A stretch of 54,298 nucleotides of DNA, taken from assembly GCA_023402395.1 (NCBI GenBank), contig JAEYGI010000023.1, forward strand, positions 1 through 54,298. Direction: 5' to 3'. The stretch is from Bacillota bacterium. Lineage in GTDB: Bacteria > Bacillota > UBA4882 > UBA8346. Positions 49,724-54,298 of the stretch are shown here, in pieces. A program made the translations under genes and the position numbers. Numbering within the stretch: position 1 is the first letter of the stretch; every line of letters starts with the position of its first letter. A model generated the notes under the pieces. That model had not been told where the DNA came from and did no database searches. It worked only from the letters and a program-made list of their open reading frames with translations.

Positions 49724-49810
49724 ATGAATGACAGTTTTGAACTGATGGCGTTCTGGATTTTGAACAACGCCGAGAAACAAAACCGGAGAGACCGTGAAGT
49801 GAGAAAGTAA
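49724..49810 (+). CDS. small protein, 28 residues
   Basis: ATG 49724 has GAGGTGA five bases upstream, and TATAAT (49685-49690) lies 34 bases before it. The frame gives MNDSFELMAFWILNNAEKQN plus eight charged residues and ends at TAA 49808-49810, which lies inside the loop of a terminator hairpin. Amphipathic start, basic tail. No family recognised. The close fit of promoter-like box, ribosome binding site, frame and terminator makes a real small gene likely enough to list. Confidence 0.4.
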   Translation: MNDSFELMAFWILNNAEKQNRRDREVRK

Positions 49811-49826
49811 CTTCACGGTTTTTCTT
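49791..49826 (+). terminator. intrinsic terminator
   Basis: Stem ACCGTGAAGT (49791-49800) with ACTTCACGGT (49810-49819), followed by TTTTCTTTG. The small frame's stop codon falls in its loop. Confidence 0.8.
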
Positions 49827-49917
49827 TGTCTGCCGTTTGAGCCGTCTCCTATTGAAGATCGTTTACCGTCAATGACTATCAATAACGCCTGTTATCGCCG
49901 CTGTTCATCAGGCTCCT

Positions 49918-50721
49918 TCATATGGTACGGACGATTCCGCCGTCAATCGTATGCTCAGCCCCGATAATGTAGGAAGCGCGATCGGAAACCAGGAATGCGA
50001 CGAGTTCCGCCACTTCCTCGGGACGGGCGGTACGCCCTATGGGAATGCCCCCCAGGGAATCCATCAACGCCTGCCGTGCTCCTTCATAATCGGTTCCGCG
50101 CTCTTGCGCCATCCGTTTGATGAGCCCCTCCGCGGACTTCGTTTCCGTAAAGCCCGGCGCGACGGTGTTCACGCGGATTCCCCGGGGAGCCAACTCCGTC
50201 GCCAAGCCCTTGCTGTAATTGGTGAGCGCCGCCTTGGCCGCGGAATAAGCCATGGTATTTTCGCCCGGAAACCGGCTTTGAATGGATGTAATATGAATAA
50301 TAACGCCATGGCCCTGTTGGAGCATTGTCGGCAGCAAGCCCCGATCTAACCGGACCGCCGCAAACAAGTTGGTTTCGAACGTCTGCCGCCAATCAGCGTC
50401 ACTTTGCTTGAGAACTCCGCCGGTTGGGGTCGAGGAGCCTCCCACATTGTTGACCAGAATATCCACGCCGCCAAAACACTCCAGTATCTGGTCGATAATT
50501 TTAGTCGTTCCTTCAGGAGTGCTGAGATCCGCCTGAATGAATAAATCGGAATCTGTCAGTTCATCCGGGGTCTTTCGCGCCGTGGTGATGACCATCGCTC
50601 CGGCTTGGGCGAGGCGCTTGACAATCGCTTCACCGATTCCACCCCTGGTGCCGCCGGTTACCAGAACGCGCTTGCCCTCCAGTTCCTTGGCGTCAAAAGC
50701 GCTATGCGTCAAATCTCCCAT
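49918..50721 (-). CDS. SDR oxidoreductase
   Basis: 267 residues, classical SDR: RVLVTGGTRGGIGEAIVKRL (note the extra glycine in TGGTRGGIG), DILVNNVGGSSTPTGG, HITSIQSRFPGENTMAYSAAKAAL (S, Y, K) and VNTVAPGFTETKSA. ATG 50721 has GAGGATGA upstream. Similar to 3-oxoacyl-ACP reductases and broad-range alcohol dehydrogenases; substrate unknown. Its GC content is like the main chromosome, unlike the pip/PadR pair. Confidence 0.9.
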   Translation of the reverse strand: MGDLTHSAFDAKELEGKRVLVTGGTRGGIGEAIVKRLAQAGAMVITTARKTPDELTDSDLFIQADLSTPEGTTKIIDQILECFGGVDILVNNVGGSSTPTGGVLKQSDADWRQTFETNLFAAVRLDRGLLPTMLQQGHGVIIHITSIQSRFPGENTMAYSAAKAALTNYSKGLATELAPRGIRVNTVAPGFTETKSAEGLIKRMAQERGTDYEGARQALMDSLGGIPIGRTARPEEVAELVAFLVSDRASYIIGAEHTIDGGIVRTI

Positions 50722-50931
50722 TCGTTCATCCTCCGTTTCAATTGGGCCTACCTTTCAATTCTGTTTTAATTGTAGCAACCATAACCTGACAACATGGGGT
50801 CAAGTTATCTTTCTTTTTTGGTTGTATTTGCTTATAATTTGGGCTGATTCATCCCGGATTATGTCGATGGATTAGATGAGCTTTACAGACTCAACCTTCC
50901 GGATGCGTTTCGCTTCGTTGGCATCCTGCGT

Positions 50932-51020
50932 TCACGGAACCTCAAGTTCTTCCCCGTGTTTGATCCGTTCGACCCAGGAACCGAGGATAATCCCGTCCAT
51001 CAGCCCCGGCTGTAGATTAG
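50932..51020 (-). pseudogene. decayed 3' end of the DUF6809-like gene
   Basis: Read on the minus strand this segment encodes GLMDGIILGSWVERIKHGEE, then LEVP and stop, nearly identical to the last 28 residues of the gene at 562-870, down to the DNA around the stop (GAACTTGAGGTTCCGTGAAC). Further upstream the match continues brokenly (ACTAATCTACAGCCGGGG) with two single-base deletions, fading near 51060. So this is a frameshifted remnant of a paralogue. Upstream of it, 50722-50931 holds no gene; TTGACCCCATGTTGTCAGG-like sequence on the minus strand near 50790 recalls ends of REP-type elements. Confidence 0.7.
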
Positions 51021-51079
51021 TCGTCCTGTCCTCACCAGCGTCCTACCGGCCCAATTCATGCCGGCTGCGGCGATAATCC

Positions 51080-51424
51080 TTGACCGTGAGGGCCAACAAC
51101 CTTTTCAGGATTAAGGCCGGTTCGAAATGGGACGGGCCAACCTTGGATCTTCCCACCAAGGAGTGGGATAAGCAACGGGGCTGGTATTCGACGGTGGCCC
51201 GGTGGACGGATTGGTCGGAATGCGTCCTCTATTATTCCGATATGCTTCGGCGGTTGCCCTGGTTTCAGGATGCGTTGCGCCATGTGGATTGCGCCGATGA
51301 TTTTCTCCGATCGCTCCTGCCCGAGCCGGGGCAGCCGGGCTGGGCCACGGACCCGAAGTATTTCTCGAAGGTCCGGATGGCCAGCGCGGAAATTGAAAGG
51401 TTAGGAGGTCCGAAATGGGCGTGA
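51080..51424 (+). pseudogene. C-terminal part of a GH73 glucosaminidase
   Basis: Up to 114 residues. RANNLFRIKAGSKWDGPTLDLPTKEW corresponds to the region just after the catalytic glutamate in GH73 (FlgJ/AtlA-like) N-acetylglucosaminidases; AYS-type YSTVARWTDWSECVLYYSDML, then GYATDP-like GWATDPKYFSKV complete the C-terminal half. The N-terminal half with the catalytic E-S-G is missing and the frame is closed by TAA at 51074, so it is a truncated gene starting at TTG 51080 or GTG 51086 only by chance. It may come from a prophage endolysin. Confidence 0.65.
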
Positions 51425-52017
51425 AACCGTTCGTTGTCGGGGTTTTCGTCGGAGCAGTCCTCTGTGGGGCTGTTTTTTTATGGCCGCGCGCCCGGCCGGG
51501 TCCGGAGAAGCCGACTCAGAAAGTCGTAATTGAAAGCCCGACCCCGGAACAAAAAAGAATGGCCAATAGTCTAATACGTACCGAGAGTAAAGGCGAGCTC
51601 TCGGGGGACGTCATCCTGGCCGCTACTTCTTTAATGCCCGGTGATGGGGTTAAAATACCCGTTACCGGGTCTTTTTTTACAGTATACAAAGATGCCGAGA
51701 CCGGAGAAGTTATCGGCCAAGGAGAGCATCCGATCACCGGTGAGACCGTGGTCCGGATTGACGGCGGCCGGGTGGAGACGGAGACGACTTTCAAGGATTC
51801 CGTAGAGATCGCGGTCACGGTACCGGAACCGCCGAAACAACGCTGGAGGATAGGGGCCGGGATTGGTCTGGATGGGCATGGAGAGCCAATTCGGGAGGTA
51901 TGGGGACAATATGACGCCTGGCAATGGAGCGGGCACCGTGTTATCTTCGCCGCGCCCGTGCGGAAGGTATGGTGCGATAATTATTGGCGGCTTGCATCTA
52001 AATGCCGGACAGTATAG
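51415..52017 (+). CDS. membrane-anchored hypothetical protein
   Basis: 200 residues. One N-terminal transmembrane helix (about 5-24, VVGVFVGAVLCGAVFLW), a proline-rich linker and a soluble C-terminal part with alternating beta pattern (FFTVYKDAETGEVIGQGEHP, ETVVRIDGGRVETETTF). ATG 51415 overlaps the GH73 fragment's stop; AGGAGG lies eight bases upstream. No family recognised; the position after an endolysin-like gene suggests phage or lysis-module origin. Two C-terminal cysteines. Confidence 0.6.
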   Translation: MGVKPFVVGVFVGAVLCGAVFLWPRARPGPEKPTQKVVIESPTPEQKRMANSLIRTESKGELSGDVILAATSLMPGDGVKIPVTGSFFTVYKDAETGEVIGQGEHPITGETVVRIDGGRVETETTFKDSVEIAVTVPEPPKQRWRIGAGIGLDGHGEPIREVWGQYDAWQWSGHRVIFAAPVRKVWCDNYWRLASKCRTV

Positions 52018-52427
52018 GTGATGAAAAAGTATTAAAGAGGTCTTTAGCGGATAATAAGAAACTTGTATTAGCAGCAGAACAAAAAACCAAACAAAGCTGT
52101 AGGAAAATTAAAGAACGGTAATCCACCACAAGAAGGAATTGGACTTCTATATCACGTTGCAGGACTTTTTGGACAAAGACTATACTTTATAAATAAAACA
52201 AAACAATATTCAAATAAGCTAAATATAAATCCCGAAAAATGTATTGGTTGTAATAAATGTGTTGATTTATGCCCTATGGAAAATATACAATTGAAAAATC
52301 GAATTGCCGTATCTGGAAATCGATGCACTCTATGCTATCGCTGTGTGTGAATAATTGTCCTAAACAAGCCATTACTTTGTTGGGTAAGCGTGTAATTGAA
52401 CAAAGCACTATAGACAAGTATCTATAA
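52012..52427 (+). pseudogene. frameshifted C-terminal half of an EFR1-type ferredoxin
   Basis: With two frame corrections the segment reads GKLKNGNPPQEGIGLLYHVA, LFGQRLYFINKTKQ, NPEKCIGCNKCVDLCPMENI, GNRCTLCYRCV, then NNCPKQAITLLGKRVIEQS and DKYL, matching the C-terminal half of EFR1 (flavodoxin-ferredoxin) proteins of Clostridia with their two 4Fe-4S motifs. One frameshift is an extra TG in a GTGTGTG run at about 52342-52348, giving TGA after the second motif; another is near 52096. The flavodoxin half is absent. It abuts the stop of the preceding gene. AT-rich. Confidence 0.7.
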
Positions 52428-52895
52428 TGCAAATTCCAATTTGTTTAATGGATTTCCCGCAAATCGGGCCGCTATACCTATCCAGCCAGTCAATGGGCGA
52501 GTAGTATTTTGCTGACGCAAAATCTCCACTCTAAACCATTGACAGTCTGAATTTTTGCCGTACCATTGCGCCGCCGACAACGGGGAACAGGAACAAGGCT
52601 CCCGCCCCGTTTCGGTCCGCACCATTGTACGGCAAAACCGGCTCCGCTACATTGGGGTAATCGTTAGTTTTTTCGGTGGCCCTGCCCCCGCACCCCCGGC
52701 CTCTTCCAAAGAACAGGAAAGGAAAATCCATGTGGGCTTCTGGACATTTTGTCCAGATGTAGAGGAACAGGGTGAAAGTCGTTGTCAATGGGAATGTGGA
52801 ATAGTGGACAAAGCGAAGCGGCGGAGCATATGCCGCAAAAGCCCGTTGACAAAAGTCGAAGCTAATCACAAAACTATGAAATAGGAGGTAACCGT
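52428..52895. other. upstream region of ant(6) with inverted repeats
   Basis: No gene seen. It switches from AT-rich to GC-rich at about 52540. TTGCCGTACCATTG (52555-52568) and CAccaTTGTACGGCAA (about 52618-52634) form an imperfect inverted repeat around ~50 bases, and TCTGGACA/TGTCCAGA (52739-52757) is a short perfect hairpin. It may hold the promoter of the resistance gene and the end of the element that brought it. Confidence 0.45.
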
Positions 52896-53759
52896 ATGCG
52901 TTCAGAAAAAGAGATGTTGGATTTAATCATAACTGTTGCCAATAACGACACTCGTATTCGTGCGGCTTATTTAGAGGGTTCACGTGCAAATCCAAATGCG
53001 CCAAAAGATATATTTCAAGATTATGATGTTGTATATGTTGTTACAGAAACAAGGTCATTTAGGGAGGATAAAGACTGGATTAACCAATTCGGTGAACGCC
53101 TATATATGCAATATCCAGAGGAAAACATATACTACCCTTCTGATGTTGAAAATTGCTATGGTTGGTTAATTCAATTTACCGATGGAAATAGATTGGATTT
53201 ACATGTAAAGACACTAGAAAATGCACATAACAGCCTTGAACTGTATAAGCTATTATCTGACAAGGACAATACCATGCCTCAAAAACAGCTGGTATCTGAT
53301 GAAAGATATTGGGTTAAAAAGCCAATGCCAGAGCAATTCTATTGTACATGTAATGAATTTTGGTGGTGCTTAAACAATGTCGCTAAAGGATTATGGAGGA
53401 ATGAAATTCCATATGTGATGGATATGATAAATTTTCAAATAAGGCCCATGCTTAGGCGGCTATTGGAATGGAAAATTGGGGTTGATAATAATTTTTCAGT
53501 CAACGTAGGTAAGTCTGCAAAATACATGGACAAGTATTTGTCTAAAGAGATTTACGAACAATACTTTCAATCTTATTGCATAGCGCAAATAAATGCTGTA
53601 TGGAACGCTGTTTTTGTCATGTGTGATTTGTTTCAGAAAATTTCTTTGGAGCTAAGTGAGAAATTGAATTTTCAATACGATTTGACAGAGGCAAGAAATA
53701 GTAAAAGTTACCTCGAACATATTAAAAGTTTACCGTCCAATGCGAAAGAAATATATTAG
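52896..53759 (+). CDS. ant(6): aminoglycoside 6-nucleotidyltransferase
   Basis: 287 residues of the ANT(6) family, which adenylylates streptomycin at O-6 and gives resistance. MRSEKEMLDLIITVANNDTR, RAAYLEGSRANPNAPKDIFQDYDVVYVV (nucleotidyltransferase GSR-x-N and D-x-D) and GERLYMQYPEENIY, NRLDLHV are present; the length is normal and the frame intact. AGGAGG lies nine bases before ATG. AT-rich, unlike the chromosome. It resembles the chromosomal or element-borne ANT(6) enzymes of Bacillota; exact allele cannot be named. Confidence 0.9.
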   Translation: MRSEKEMLDLIITVANNDTRIRAAYLEGSRANPNAPKDIFQDYDVVYVVTETRSFREDKDWINQFGERLYMQYPEENIYYPSDVENCYGWLIQFTDGNRLDLHVKTLENAHNSLELYKLLSDKDNTMPQKQLVSDERYWVKKPMPEQFYCTCNEFWWCLNNVAKGLWRNEIPYVMDMINFQIRPMLRRLLEWKIGVDNNFSVNVGKSAKYMDKYLSKEIYEQYFQSYCIAQINAVWNAVFVMCDLFQKISLELSEKLNFQYDLTEARNSKSYLEHIKSLPSNAKEIY

Positions 53760-53784
53760 GATTTTTAGCTGGTTCAACTAAGTC

Positions 53785-53809
53785 ACTTCGGGACAAGTTG
53801 TCCCGAAGT
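53785..53809. repeat. 25-base near-perfect palindrome after ant(6)
   Basis: ACTTCGGGACAA (53785-53796), central G, TTGTCCCGAAGT (53798-53809). It lies 25 bases after the ant(6) stop and lacks a T-run, so it is either a terminator without U-tract or a recombination/insertion site. Confidence 0.55.
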
Positions 53810-54298
53810 TCGGACGATAGACGAGAGTTCCATATACGCCCTGTCCGCTGCTGAGATGCTTCTCTCCTTTTCATGAAGCCAATGAAACGTCATGTAAATT
53901 CGGGTCCGCCCTATCTCCTTGAAAGAAAACTAGCTTTAAAAAGCATTGAATTTTAAAGAATTAGGGCTTAAAGCGACAGAGAAAAAAACTTGAACCTTGA
54001 AAACCAAATATCAATATGAAACAGGTAATGAAGTTCCCCAAGCTAACCCTATCATGTCTCGCCAGGTCGGTCCTTACCATTCCTTCGTTCGGCTTTGGGG
54101 AAAACGCAGGAGAGAATTTAATACTCATTCACAGGGTTATACCCTTATGGGCGCGACCGTTCTCTCCCGCCAAAACAATTAAGCAGCTTGAATTTGGGCG
54201 ATCCGATAAGAACCTAAAACCTTCGTTGGGTCATAATGTTCTTTGTTTTTTGCTAAAGTAAAGAGGATCTTAATCAACTTCACGGCAATTACTACGAG
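53810..54298. other. no convincing gene to the window end
   Basis: About 490 bases. Two overlapping short open frames (53997-54182 and 54016-54261) have no good ribosome binding site and no recognisable product. The sequence is AT-rich to about 54010 and mixed beyond. I see nothing that can be named. Confidence 0.4.

Noticed and set aside
53997..54261. Two short plus-strand frames at the window end
   Set aside because: No ribosome binding site, no recognisable product, and they overlap each other in different frames.

Overview
The window looks like a chromosomal piece of a Bacillota-type bacterium with moderately high G+C (roughly mid-fifties percent by eye), possibly from a lineage with an outer membrane. 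Pointers are the FMN riboswitch-led rib operon with a fused ribBA, LL-diaminopimelate aminotransferase, AGGAGG-type ribosome binding sites, spore-coat-polysaccharide-like sugar genes, and Clostridia-type debris (PadR-DUF4180, an EFR1-type ferredoxin relic, ANT(6)). An lpxD-like gene argues for lipid A-like chemistry. Everything here is read from sequence and memory of protein families; no search was run.

Layout. 1-1.6 kb: accessory edge with a SymE-like toxin end, a truncated small gene, a small helical protein gene and two copies of a ~245-bp repeat. 1.6-4.9 kb: ribD-ribE-ribBA on the minus strand behind an FMN riboswitch; ribH is absent. 5.0-9.1 kb: deoC, lpxD-like, dapL, separated by repeats. 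9.5-40.4 kb: a ~31-kb glycan island. It holds (a) a minus-strand glycosyltransferase/methyltransferase operon ending in a beta-rich protein that may be a surface or spore-coat component (10.6-17.1 kb); (b) a plus-strand GT6 + GT11 pair with gmd-fcl for GDP-L-fucose (17.5-21.9 kb), a blood-group-antigen-like set; (c) a tightly coupled operon for an unassigned CMP-activated ulosonic acid (22.6-30.0 kb: two SDRs, VOC protein, class III aminotransferase, CMP-sugar synthetase, TIM-barrel isomerase, methyltransferase, NeuB-like synthase without SAF domain, KdsC-like phosphatase); (d) a complete-looking legionaminic acid set legB-legC / legF-legH-legI-legG (30.5-36.4 kb); (e) two tandem GT-B proteins with HP and ST motifs, candidate ulosonic acid transferases, and another glycosyltransferase (36.5-40.4 kb). 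40.8-46.9 kb: a membrane tyrosine phosphatase, a feoA-feoB(split)-mntR-like operon and a B12 radical SAM protein. 46.9-54.3 kb: accessory region, AT-rich in parts, with a truncated kinase, a PadR regulator with its operator and a prolyl aminopeptidase, an SDR, several gene fragments and an ANT(6) streptomycin-resistance gene.

How it fits together. The island supplies three activated sugars (GDP-fucose, CMP-legionaminate and a second CMP-ulosonate), about nine transferases and several methyltransferases, which suggests decoration of a surface polymer or glycoprotein (flagellum, S-layer, LPS or spore surface; the sequence does not decide). The most interesting system is the second ulosonic acid operon together with the tandem GT-B transferases. 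At DNA level the window carries two unusual arrays with a strict 21-bp period (6.2-6.5 and 22.2-22.4 kb) that share a core word, and several families of palindromic intergenic elements, one of which supplies the stop codon of a glycosyltransferase.
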